Shown piece after piece: positions 51,014-59,700 of a stretch of 64,000 nucleotides of DNA. Location of the stretch: positions 5,868,501 through 5,932,500 of the forward strand of contig NZ_CP060404.1 in assembly GCF_014295035.1 (NCBI RefSeq), written 5' to 3'. This DNA comes from Streptomyces buecherae. Its GTDB lineage: Bacteria > Actinomycetota > Actinomycetes > Streptomycetales > Streptomycetaceae. The translations under genes and the position numbers were made by a program. Every line of letters starts with the position of its first letter. Position 1 is the stretch's first letter. A model generated the notes under the pieces. The model searched no databases. It was not told the origin of the DNA and worked only from the letters and a program-made list of their open reading frames with translations.

Positions 51014-51162
51014 AATAGTCGTCGTAAGGCAACGCAGGCTCCGTCGCAGGACGCCACCCTTAGGCGTCCCGCGGTGCTCCCGTACGCTCCCCCTCGCGGG
51101 GGGCGGGCGTGTCGGGCGGAACGGCCGGGCTTCATGTCCCGCAACCCCGTTGCGCCTCTCGT

Positions 51163-51226
51163 ATGTCGCGGGTTCGAGTCCCGTTACTCGCGCGCCCGGG
51201 GCGCTCCGTGGCGTGGGTGGCCGGGC
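51163..51226. repeat. Right 64-bp direct repeat containing a tRNA 3' end
   Basis: Exact copy of 48167-48230 in the same orientation. The preceding ~90 bases share only scattered blocks with the left copy (GCTCCCGTA, CGGCCGGG), so the perfect identity begins sharply at the tRNA-derived part. Confidence 0.85.
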
Positions 51227-51276
51227 CGTCGCCACGGCACCCCCTGGACAGCCCCCGCAACCCGCAGGTAACTTTT

Positions 51277-51292
51277 CTGAGCGAGCGCTTAG
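51277..51292. promoter_or_regulatory. Palindromic operator before the long-chain acyl-CoA dehydrogenase gene
   Basis: CTGAGCGAGCGCTTAG is symmetric at 12 of 16 positions and sits in the promoter region, with outer arms CAGGT (51265-51269) and ACCTG (51296-51300). This CTNAGCG/CGCTNAG type of site is common for TetR-family fatty-acid regulators. The regulator is not encoded next to it. Confidence 0.55.
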
Positions 51293-51378
51293 TCAACCTG
51301 CGGGGCCGGCGACCGTGCCCGCGCGAGCCCCGGGCGGGTGTCGGCCGGGGGAGGGTTTTGCCGCACTGAGGAGGCAGC

Positions 51379-52536
51379 GTGCGCCGTACGGTGTTCAACG
51401 AGGACCACGAGGCGTTCCGGCAGACGATCCGCGACTTCGTCGCGGCCGAGGTCGTGCCGGTCTACGACCAGTGGATCGAGGCCGGCCAGGTCCCCCGCGA
51501 GTTCTACAAGAAGCTCGGCGAGCTGGGCGTCTTCGGCATCGAGGTGCCCGAGGAGTACGGCGGGGCCGGCGAGACCAGCTTCAAGTTCCACGCGGTCATC
51601 ACCGAGGAGTGCGCCCGGGCCGGTGTCAGCTTCGGCGGCTCCAGCGTGCACACCGCGCTGTGCCTGCCGTACCTGCTCGCGTACGCCACCGAGGAGCAGA
51701 AGCGGCGCTGGCTGCCGCCGTTCGTGACCGGCGAGATGATGACGGCCATCGCCATGACCGAGCCCGGCACCGGCTCGGACCTCGCGGGGATGAAGACGAC
51801 CGCCAAGCTGTCGGCCGACGGCACGCACTACGTGCTCAACGGCGCCAAGACGTTCATCACCGGCGGCGTCCTCGCCGACCGGGTCATCGTCTGCGCGCGC
51901 ACCGCCCAGCCGACCCCCGAGGACCGGCGGGCGGGCATCACGCTGCTCGTCGTGGACGCCAGGTCGAAGGGGTACGCGGTCGGCCGCAAGCTCGACAAGC
52001 TGGGCCTGAAGACCTCCGACACCGCCGAACTCTCCTTCTCCGACGTCAGGGTGCCCGTCGAGGACCGGCTCGGCGAGGAGGGCAAGGCGTTCTCCTACCT
52101 CGGGCAGAACCTGCCGCAGGAGCGGCTGGGCATCGCCGTCGGCGCGTACGCTCAGGCCGCGGCGGCGATGGAGTTCGCCAAGCGGTACGTGCGCGAGCGC
52201 GAGGTCTTCGGCAAGCCGGTGGCCTCGTTCCAGAACACCAAGTTCGTGCTGGCCGACTGCAAGGCCGACGTGGACGCCCTGCAGGCGGTCGTGGACCGCG
52301 CGCTGGACGCGCACGACGCCGGCGAACTCTCCGCCGCCGACGCCGCGTCCGCCAAGCTGTTCACCACCGAGCGCGCGGCCGTCGTCATCGACAAGTGCCT
52401 GCAACTGCACGGCGGGTACGGCTACATGATGGAGTACCCCATCGCCCGCCTGTACGCGGACACCCGCGTCAGCCGCATCTACGGCGGTACCAGCGAGGTC
52501 ATGCGCTCCATCGTGGCCAAGTCCATGGGCCTGTAG
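51379..52536 (+). CDS. Long-chain-type acyl-CoA dehydrogenase
   Basis: 385 residues from GTG 51379 (AGGAGG four bases upstream). The FAD/acyl-binding signature is AMTEPGTGSDLAGMKTTAK and the C-terminal signature QLHGGYGYMMEYPIARLYAD. The usual catalytic Glu position reads IYGGTSEVMR (Gly), as in long-chain enzymes, where the base is instead the Glu of LPQERLGIAVG, present here. Probably co-transcribed with the TesB thioesterase 20 bp downstream. Confidence 0.93.
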   Translation: MRRTVFNEDHEAFRQTIRDFVAAEVVPVYDQWIEAGQVPREFYKKLGELGVFGIEVPEEYGGAGETSFKFHAVITEECARAGVSFGGSSVHTALCLPYLLAYATEEQKRRWLPPFVTGEMMTAIAMTEPGTGSDLAGMKTTAKLSADGTHYVLNGAKTFITGGVLADRVIVCARTAQPTPEDRRAGITLLVVDARSKGYAVGRKLDKLGLKTSDTAELSFSDVRVPVEDRLGEEGKAFSYLGQNLPQERLGIAVGAYAQAAAAMEFAKRYVREREVFGKPVASFQNTKFVLADCKADVDALQAVVDRALDAHDAGELSAADAASAKLFTTERAAVVIDKCLQLHGGYGYMMEYPIARLYADTRVSRIYGGTSEVMRSIVAKSMGL

Positions 52537-52555
52537 GCGGGTTCGAGCGACCGCC

Positions 52556-53452
52556 ATGAGCGAAGCACTGGAGGACCTGCTCGCCCTGCTCGACCTGGAG
52601 CGGATCGACCGGGACATCTTCCGCGGCACCAGCCGCCCGTCTCTCGTGCCGAGGGTGTTCGGCGGGCAGGTGGCCGCCCAGGCGCTGGTGGCCGCGGGCC
52701 GCACGGTGCCGGCCGACCGCCCGCCGCACTCGCTGCACGCCTACTTCCTGCGCCCCGGCGACCCGGGCGCCCCGATCGTGTACACCGTCGACCGCATCCG
52801 TGACGGGCTGTCCTTCACCACCCGGCGCGTGGTCGGCGTCCAGCACGGGCGGCCGATCTTCCACCTCTCCGCCTCCTTCCAGCAGGTCGAGGACGGCCTG
52901 GAGCACCAGGCGGAGATGCCGGCCGCGCCCGACCCGCTGACCCTGCCGACCACCGAGGAGATGCTGGCCCAGCACGCGGACCGGTTCCCCGATCCCACGG
53001 TGCCGCCGCGCCTGGCGGCGGCCCGGGCGGCGGTGGACCTGCGGTACGTGGCCGACCCGCCGTTCGTCAGCGCCGGCCAGGTGCGCGAGCCGCGCTCGCG
53101 GGTGTGGTTCCGGACCAACGGCAAGTTGGCCGGCGCGCATGACGACCCGCTCCTGCACGTGTGCCTGGTCACCTACGTCTCCGACATGACCCTGCTGGAC
53201 TCGATCCTGCTCGCGCACGGCCGGGGCGGCTGGGTGATCGGGGACGTGGTGGGCGCCAGCCTGGATCACGCGATGTGGTTCCACCGCCCGTTCCGCGCGG
53301 ACGAGTGGCTGCTGTACGACCAGGAGAGCCCGTCCTCCTCCGGGAGCCGCGGGCTCGGCCAGGGCCGCATCTACACCGCCGACGGGCGGCTGGCGGTCTC
53401 GGTGATCCAGGAGGGGCTGATCCGCACGCCCCGCGCCCCGCGCCGGCCGTAA
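52556..53452 (+). CDS. tesB: Acyl-CoA thioesterase II (TesB)
   Basis: 298 residues. Double hot-dog fold: FRGTSRPSLVPRVFGGQVAAQ and SLHAYFLRPGDPGAPIVYTVD in the first half; VTYVSDMTLLDSILL carries the catalytic Asp and SSGSRGLGQGRIYTADG the catalytic Gln in the second half. Hydrolyses medium to long acyl-CoA esters. Follows the acyl-CoA dehydrogenase on the same strand, so the pair may recycle CoA during fatty-acid oxidation. Confidence 0.93.
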   Translation: MSEALEDLLALLDLERIDRDIFRGTSRPSLVPRVFGGQVAAQALVAAGRTVPADRPPHSLHAYFLRPGDPGAPIVYTVDRIRDGLSFTTRRVVGVQHGRPIFHLSASFQQVEDGLEHQAEMPAAPDPLTLPTTEEMLAQHADRFPDPTVPPRLAAARAAVDLRYVADPPFVSAGQVREPRSRVWFRTNGKLAGAHDDPLLHVCLVTYVSDMTLLDSILLAHGRGGWVIGDVVGASLDHAMWFHRPFRADEWLLYDQESPSSSGSRGLGQGRIYTADGRLAVSVIQEGLIRTPRAPRRP

Positions 53453-53503
53453 CCCCGGGTCCGGGCCGACGGTGCCGCGCGGGGGCTGACGGGGTGCTGG
53501 TGG

Positions 53504-54313
53504 TTACGGGAGCGCCGCCAGGCCCGCCGCGTCGAGCAGGTAGGCCGTCATCGGGTCGTAGAAGCGCGGGTTGGTGACGTGGTCGTCCAGTGGCACCGTG
53601 ACCGCCAGCGTGCCCTCGGCCTCGCCGATGAAGAGGGCCGGGTCGTTGCAGTCCGCGTAGCCGACGGCGTCGATGCCGCGCTGGCCCGCGCACCCGGCCC
53701 AGCCGTGGTCGGCGACCACCAGGTCGGGCAGCGGGCGGCCCTCCCTGGTCAGGCCGTCCAGGATGGCGGCCATCGGCTCGGGGGAGTGGGTGTGCCAGAG
53801 CGTGGCGCCGCGCTCCAGCATCGCCACGTCCGCGAACTGGAAGACGAACCCCTCGTCGGCCTGGAGCCCGCCGGGGATCTCCACGATCTCGCAGCCCGCC
53901 GCGCGCAGCCCCGCCGCGACGCCGCGGTGCACGTCGATGAGGCCACCCGGGTGACCGGTCGCGAACAGCACGCGGCTCTGGCTCTCCGCGGCCTTGCGCA
54001 GCACGGCCGCCTTGCGGTCCAGCGCGTCCACCGTGAGCTGCGGGTCGATGGTGTCCTGGCCCGTGCGGTACTCGGGGTCGTCGATCACCCCGCACCGCTC
54101 GGCCATCACGGCCAGCACGTCCTGTTCGTCGCTCCAGCGGTCACCGAGTTCCAGACCGAGCCAGTAGTGACGGTCGCCGTTTGCCAGCTTGCGGTAGTGG
54201 GAGAGGTTGTTCTCGCGTGGGGTGGCGACATTGCCCGCGATGCGGGTGCGCACCAGATGGTCGACCAATGCGGCCCGGTCGGGCACGGGGCTGGGTATCG
54301 GCATGCTGACCAT
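53504..54313 (-). CDS. Conserved hypothetical protein, phosphatase-like annotation in relatives
   Basis: 269 residues from ATG 54313 (ATG 54304 also possible; the longer frame upstream is noise). Conserved-looking stretches: RENNLSHYRKLANGDRHYW near the start, RVLFATGHPGGLIDVHRG, and LVVADHGWAGCAGQRGIDA. The Asp/His pairs could bind metal. I recall streptomycete relatives annotated as phosphatases but see no standard phosphatase motif. Convergent with tesB (51-bp gap), divergent from the agmatinase gene. Function not assigned. Confidence 0.75.
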   Translation of the reverse strand: MVSMPIPSPVPDRAALVDHLVRTRIAGNVATPRENNLSHYRKLANGDRHYWLGLELGDRWSDEQDVLAVMAERCGVIDDPEYRTGQDTIDPQLTVDALDRKAAVLRKAAESQSRVLFATGHPGGLIDVHRGVAAGLRAAGCEIVEIPGGLQADEGFVFQFADVAMLERGATLWHTHSPEPMAAILDGLTREGRPLPDLVVADHGWAGCAGQRGIDAVGYADCNDPALFIGEAEGTLAVTVPLDDHVTNPRFYDPMTAYLLDAAGLAALP

Positions 54314-54717
54314 TGTGCCGCGCGCGGCCCGAGATGGGCTGAACGTCTGATCAATACGCGGCCTCATCGGGCCGGGGCGCGCCCCGCGCCGGGCGGCGCC
54401 GGCGCTCGCATGACCGGCGTCATGGACACCGTGGCGTAAACGACCCGGGGCCCGCTTCGAAACGTACATGTCGGAGCGGAGCGCGCGGGTCGTACCCTCC
54501 AGAAGCCGCGCCGGTACGCCGGTGGGTCACCCCTCCACAGCGTCCGCGCGAGTCCGCCGGCGCGGACGCCGGAGGCACGCGCGCGGGGGCGCTGCGCGGG
54601 GGAGACCCGGGCCGGCCCGCGCGACCCGCGAGCTACGCCGTCCGGATGAGCCACGTCGCCGCAAGAGCCGCGCGCCCGACCGGGCCGCGCCGCCCCCAAG
54701 ACAGGAGAGGCCGTCGT

Positions 54718-55692
54718 ATGAGCAGCGCCACCCCGGAGCCCGTGGGCCCCGTCGACTCGTCCCGCGTGCCCCGTTTCGCCGGGCCCGCCACCTTCGCGCG
54801 GCTGCCCCGCCTCGACGAGGTGGGCGGCGCGGCGGACGTCGCCGTGGTCGGCGTCCCGTTCGACAGCGGGGTCTCCTACCGGCCCGGCGCGCGGTTCGGC
54901 GGCAACGCGATCCGGGAGGCGTCGCGGCTGCTGCGCCCGTACAACCCGGCGCAGGACGCGTCGCCTTTCGCGCTCGCACAGGTCGCCGACGCGGGCGACA
55001 TCGCGGCCAACCCGTTCCACATCAACGAGGCCGTCGAGACCATCGAGGCCGCGGCCGACGACCTGCTGGCCACCGGCGCCCGGATGATGACCCTGGGCGG
55101 TGACCACACCATCGCGCTGCCGCTGCTGCGTGCGGTGGCCAAGCGGCACGGCCCCGTCGCGCTGCTGCACTTCGACGCGCACCTGGACACCTGGGACACC
55201 TACTTCGGCGCCGAGTACACCCACGGCACGCCGTTCCGGCGCGCGGTCGAGGAGGGCATCCTCGACACGTCCGCGCTCTCGCACGTCGGCACGCGCGGCC
55301 CGCTGTACGGCAAGAAGGACCTGGACGACGACGCCAAGATGGGCTTCGGCATCGTCACCTCGGCCGACGTGATGCGGCGCGGTGTGGACGAGGTCACGGA
55401 CCAACTGCGGCAGCGCATCGGCGACCGCCCGCTGTACGTCTCCATCGACATCGACGTGCTCGACCCGGCCCACGCCCCCGGCACCGGCACCCCGGAGGCG
55501 GGCGGCCTCACCTCCCGCGAGCTCCTGGAGATCCTGCGCGGCCTGGCCGACTGCCACCTCGTCTCGGCCGACCTGGTCGAGGTGGCCCCGGCGTACGACC
55601 ACGCGGAGATCACCTCGGTCGCGGCCTCGCACACGGCGTACGAGCTGACGACGATCATGTCCCGCCAGATCGCGGCGGGCCGCGCGGAGTAG
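54718..55692 (+). CDS. speB: Agmatinase-family ureohydrolase
   Basis: 324 residues from ATG 54718 (AGGAGAGG six bases upstream). The binuclear manganese site is complete: MTLGGDHTIALP, LLHFDAHLDTWD and YVSIDIDVLDPAHAPG. The substrate loop EYTHGTPFRRAVEEG fits agmatinase-like enzymes. It hydrolyses a guanidino compound to urea and an amine; agmatine to putrescine is the usual assignment, but guanidinobutyrate is possible. Single gene with its own upstream region. Confidence 0.9.
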   Translation: MSSATPEPVGPVDSSRVPRFAGPATFARLPRLDEVGGAADVAVVGVPFDSGVSYRPGARFGGNAIREASRLLRPYNPAQDASPFALAQVADAGDIAANPFHINEAVETIEAAADDLLATGARMMTLGGDHTIALPLLRAVAKRHGPVALLHFDAHLDTWDTYFGAEYTHGTPFRRAVEEGILDTSALSHVGTRGPLYGKKDLDDDAKMGFGIVTSADVMRRGVDEVTDQLRQRIGDRPLYVSIDIDVLDPAHAPGTGTPEAGGLTSRELLEILRGLADCHLVSADLVEVAPAYDHAEITSVAASHTAYELTTIMSRQIAAGRAE

Positions 55693-56341
55693 CCGCCTGG
55701 CGGCGGGCGGGCGGGCGGTTCCCGGGCCGGGCCTGGGGGATTCCGACTGCCCGCCGCCTGGCCGTGCCCCGCTCGCCCACCGCGCCGCGCCGGCAGGCGG
55801 ACCTACCTCGGGACCAGGTCGTCGTCCCGCGCTCCGCCCCAACGTGTCCCCGCCCCCGACGACCGGCCGATGGAATGAGGCGCCGCCGGCCCGGGTTCGC
55901 CGCGAAGGTGGAATTTCCCCGCGGCGTGGATCGGAATCGTACTTTCCCTTTAACGGGAAAACAGTGACGGGCGAATGGCAGAGCGATTCCGCGCGGGACC
56001 GGGCCGGAGGCCGGGCGGTGCGCGAGTCGGAGTCGGAGCGGTGCGCATTGCGGCACGCCTTCTTTCCGGTGGTCGGGCGATGTACCGTACGAGATCGGCC
56101 AGTGGCGGCGACATCGCTGCTCAGGACGGGTAACTCAGGGAACGCGGGGGCCACTTGCGTCACAGGGGGAACGTGCGCAACAACGTGCCAGTGATCGGGG
56201 CTTTTCCGTCGCCGCGCATTCCGCGCGCCCGGCGATAAGGTGGCCGCGAATGCGCGACAAACGCCCCACCGTAACAGCATGGTTACGTTCTTCGGCGCAC
56301 TTCTCTGAGATCTCATAAGGGCGGTGCGAGTATGGGCGCTT
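55693..56341. promoter_or_regulatory. Gene-free region before the EACC1-caspase locus
   Basis: 649 bases, with a lower-G+C part (55900-55980). It holds TTTCCC-N6-GGGAAA at 55943-55960 and CGTAAC-N6-GTTACG at 56270-56287. No protein-like frame and no RNA gene recognised. Its length suggests elaborate control or a decayed gene. Confidence 0.55.
56270..56287. promoter_or_regulatory. Inverted repeat CGTAAC-AGCATG-GTTACG upstream of the EACC1 gene
   Basis: Perfect 6-bp arms with a 6-bp spacer, 55 bp before the proposed EACC1 start. Candidate operator of the caspase system. Confidence 0.5.
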
Positions 56342-56731
56342 ATGACGCAGAGAAATGAGCAGCGGCGACCAGCGTTGCGGCTCCGGCTGAGTGGACCCGA
56401 CACCGATCGGGAGACGGCCGCGCTCCGCGCGTGGCTGGAGCGGGAGCAGCTCCTTGAGCAGTGGACGCGGCAGGGCGCGGTCCGCATCGAGATGCGGACG
56501 GTTCCCGTCGAGGACGGCGACGGCCACCCGATGGGCGACGCGAACGAGTTGTTGATCGTGGCGCTGGGCCTGCTGGCCCAGCCGGCCCTGGCCGACCTGT
56601 ACGACGCGGTCAAACGGGGCGTCAGGACCTGGAGCGAGAACCGCCATCAGGTGGAAGGCGGCACACCGCCCCAGGTCATCGACGAGTGGACGGACGACGC
56701 CTCGGACTCCGATGCGGAGGGCGGGGAGTAG
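56342..56731 (+). CDS. EACC1-like effector-associated small protein
   Basis: 129 residues from ATG 56342 (GTG 56324 is an alternative; neither has a strong ribosome-binding site). Layout of effector-associated constant component 1: a beta-strand start (ALRLRLSGPDTDRETAALRAW), strand VRIEMRTVPVEDG, then a helical hairpin NELLIVALGLLAQPALADLYDAV and a Ser/Asp/Glu-rich tail. EACC1 proteins are known from actinobacterial conflict systems where they accompany caspase- or trypsin-like effectors. Here the caspase gene starts six bases after the stop, which strongly supports the call. Proposed role: adaptor or inhibitor of the caspase. Confidence 0.8.
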   Translation: MTQRNEQRRPALRLRLSGPDTDRETAALRAWLEREQLLEQWTRQGAVRIEMRTVPVEDGDGHPMGDANELLIVALGLLAQPALADLYDAVKRGVRTWSENRHQVEGGTPPQVIDEWTDDASDSDAEGGE

Positions 56732-56736
56732 GGCTC

Positions 56737-59700
56737 ATGCCGGCATGCGACCCCCGGGGCGGGGGCAACCGGGCGCTGCTCGTAGGTGTGCCCGAGTACG
56801 CGCACAAGGCCGGGAAGTACCCCGGCGTGGTGCCGGGCGACCTGCTCGCGGTCCGCACCAGCCTCGTGGAGTTGGCCGCGACGCTGCGGGCCGGCGGCGT
56901 GTTCGCCCCGGGCGCTGGTCGCGACCGCCTCGACCACGTCGGTGAGGGCCACGACGGTGCCGGCTTCGCCGGTGAGGGCCACGCCGGTGAGGGTCACGAC
57001 GGTGCGGGTCGCGACGCTCGCGACGGTGGGAGCGGTGCCGGTGGCGGCGGGTGGGGCGCCGGCGTCGTGTCGGTGGAGCCGTCCGGCACGGACGACTTCC
57101 ACGTGCTGCTGGGGCAGGCCGCCGCCGAGACCCGGGGCGTGTTGCTGTTCTACTTCGCCGGGCACGGCGCCGTCCCGTTCTCCGGTGACGAGCTGTGGCT
57201 GCAACTGCCCGGGGCCCGCACCGTGCCGGGCGAGCAGCAGGTCTTCGTCGGTTCGGTCCCGCTGACCACGGTGCTCAGCGTGCTGGCCACCTCGCCGGCG
57301 CGGCAGATCGTGGTGATCCTGGACTGCTGTTTCGCGGGCAACGCCGCGCGCGTCCTGGAGGGGTTCGAGCAGCGGCGGCGGTTCTTCCTGGTGGCCGCGG
57401 TCCAGGCGAACCGACGGATCGACGCCGGGCCGGCGGAGACACCCACGCCGTTCACGGAGGCGCTGCTCGACGTGTTACGCGGCGCGGCCCCGGGGCGCCC
57501 CGTGACCTTCTCCACCCTCGGCCCCGCGCTGCGGAAGCGGATGGCCGGCCACCGCACCCTCTCGGGCGAGCCGTGGGTGCCGCAGCTCCGACAGGGCGAC
57601 CCCGACGCGGACGTCGTGCTGGCCCGCGCCGACGACGAGCCCGTCCCCGCGCCCCCACCCGACGCGACCCGCCCACCCGCCGTACGACAGGACGCGCGCC
57701 AACCCGCGCCTTCGGCCCCACCGCCGCCCGACCTCGACCTCGATCCCGATCCCGATCCCGTCGCCGTCCCCGATCCCGGCCGCAATCTCGACCCCGATCC
57801 CGGCCGCGATCTCGACCCCGATCCCGGCCGCGATCTCGACCCCGACCCCGGCCGTGGCCTCAGCCCCGCCCCCGGGGCCTCCCCCCAGCCCGCGAGCGCC
57901 CAGCCCGCGGGCCCGCACCCCACGGGCGCCGAGCCCGCCCTGGCCGAGCCCGCGACCACCGGCCCCGCGACGACCGGCCCCGTGACCACCGGCCTCGCGA
58001 CGACCGGCCCCGCGACCACCGGCCCCGCGACGACCGAGCCCCCGACAGCGGAACCCTCGCCAGCCGAGCCCTCGCCGCCCGGCGGTCGGACGCGCCGGCG
58101 CTGGACGCCCCGCCCCGCACCGCGCAGGGCGGGCCGCCGCTGGGCGGGCCGCCGCTGGTCGCGCCCGCGCTGGTCGCGGCGCTGCGCGGTGGCCACGTCG
58201 GCCGCCGCCGCGGCGCTGGCCCTGCTGGGGACGCTGCTGCACGCGGCCGGCGACGGCCCCGCCGCGCGGGCGTGCGCCCCGCCGCAGGAGTTGCGCGTGT
58301 TGACCGATCCCGATCTGCACCGGGTCGTGCGCGACGCCGCCCAGGCGTACACCCTCTCCCGGGCGAACCACCCGGACGGGGCGTGCGCCCGGGTCGGGAT
58401 CACCGTGTACGCGGCCCGTACCTCGGATGTGATCACCGCCTTCCACGACCTGTCCAACGTGTGGCAGAAGCCCCCGGGCCAGGCCGCCCGCCCCACCGAC
58501 GGCGCTCCGACCGACGGCGCCAGCGCCACGGGCGCGCCCACGGGCGGCGCCTCCGCCGGCGCCGCCGGTGAGGGCGCTGAGCCGTCCGCCGCGCCGCTGG
58601 ACCCGCAGCGCGACGTGGGGGCCCAGCCCGACCTGTGGATTCCGGCGAGCGCGGCGGATGTGGAGCGCGCCCAGCAGGCCAGTCAGGACGTACGGTTCGG
58701 CAACCAGTCACGCCCCATCGGCTACTCGCCCACGGTCCTCGCCCTGCCCGCGCCGCCCGGCAGCCGCGAGACGGGCCCGCGGAGCGGCCGGCTGGCGGAC
58801 CTGGTCGACGCGTTCCTGGACGGCGGGGACGGCCGGCACGTACGGCGGCCCGATCCCGAGTCGGCCGACGCGGCCCTGTTCGCGACGCGCGCGCTGTACG
58901 GGGTCCAGCAGGCGGGCGCCGTGGAGCGGCGGTTGACGCACGCCGGGCCGCTGGCCCCCGACGGGGCCGGGTTGCTGTGCGCGCTGGCCGGGGACCGGGA
59001 GGCGGACCGCCGCACCGCCGCGGTGGTGCCCGAGTACCTGCTGCGCTCCGGCGCCCTGGAGTGCGGGGCCCAGACCCGGGTGCCGCGCCGGGTCGTCTAC
59101 CCGGACGACGTGCCGGCCCTGGCCCCGGTGACCGTCTCGCTCGCCTGGGAGGGGGCGGACCAGGACTCCGCTACGGCGGACGTTCGCGCCGCGGGGATCG
59201 GGAGCTTCAGCGACTGGCTGGTCGGCTCCGAGGGGCAGCACACGCTCCGGGAGGCCGGCTTCTGGAGCAAGGACGAGGAGCCGCCGCCCGGCGGCGAGCG
59301 CGTGACCGGCGGGCCGGGCGTGCTGCCGTCGCGCACCGGGCCCACCGGCGCGGACCTCGGCCGCGTCCTGGAGCGCTACCGCGCGGCGAGCGGCCCCGGG
59401 CGCGTCCTCTACCTGCTCGACACCTCCCCGTCCATGACCGGCGTGTGGGACGACCCGGACGGCGGGCCGGCGCTGCTCGCGCGCTCCATGGAGGGGCTCG
59501 GGCCCCGGGACGAGTACGGCGCGTGGCGGGTGGCCGCGCCCGACGGGGCCGAGCGCCCGTACGACACCGGCCTGTTGGCGTTCGGCACGCACGAGGACCG
59601 GGCCACCGCCGAGCGCGAGCTGATGGAGCGGGTACGGCCGACGGAGCACGAGGCCGACCCGTACGGGGCGCTGCGGGACGCGGTCGCCGAGGTGGCCCGG

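Larger units (their letters stand above)
48167..51226. mobile_element. 3-kb islet flanked by 64-bp tRNA-derived direct repeats
   Basis: The perfect direct repeats at both ends enclose an XRE/TPR-like regulator, a truncated PrimPol-like gene, a small Cys/His protein and a small XRE repressor. These gene types are typical of actinobacterial integrative elements. The islet splits the leucine operon regulator from the next acyl-CoA dehydrogenase gene. I find no integrase or excisionase inside, so it would be a remnant or an element mobilised in trans. Less likely, the repeats are two copies of a short tRNA-like sequence that arose by local duplication. Confidence 0.6.
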
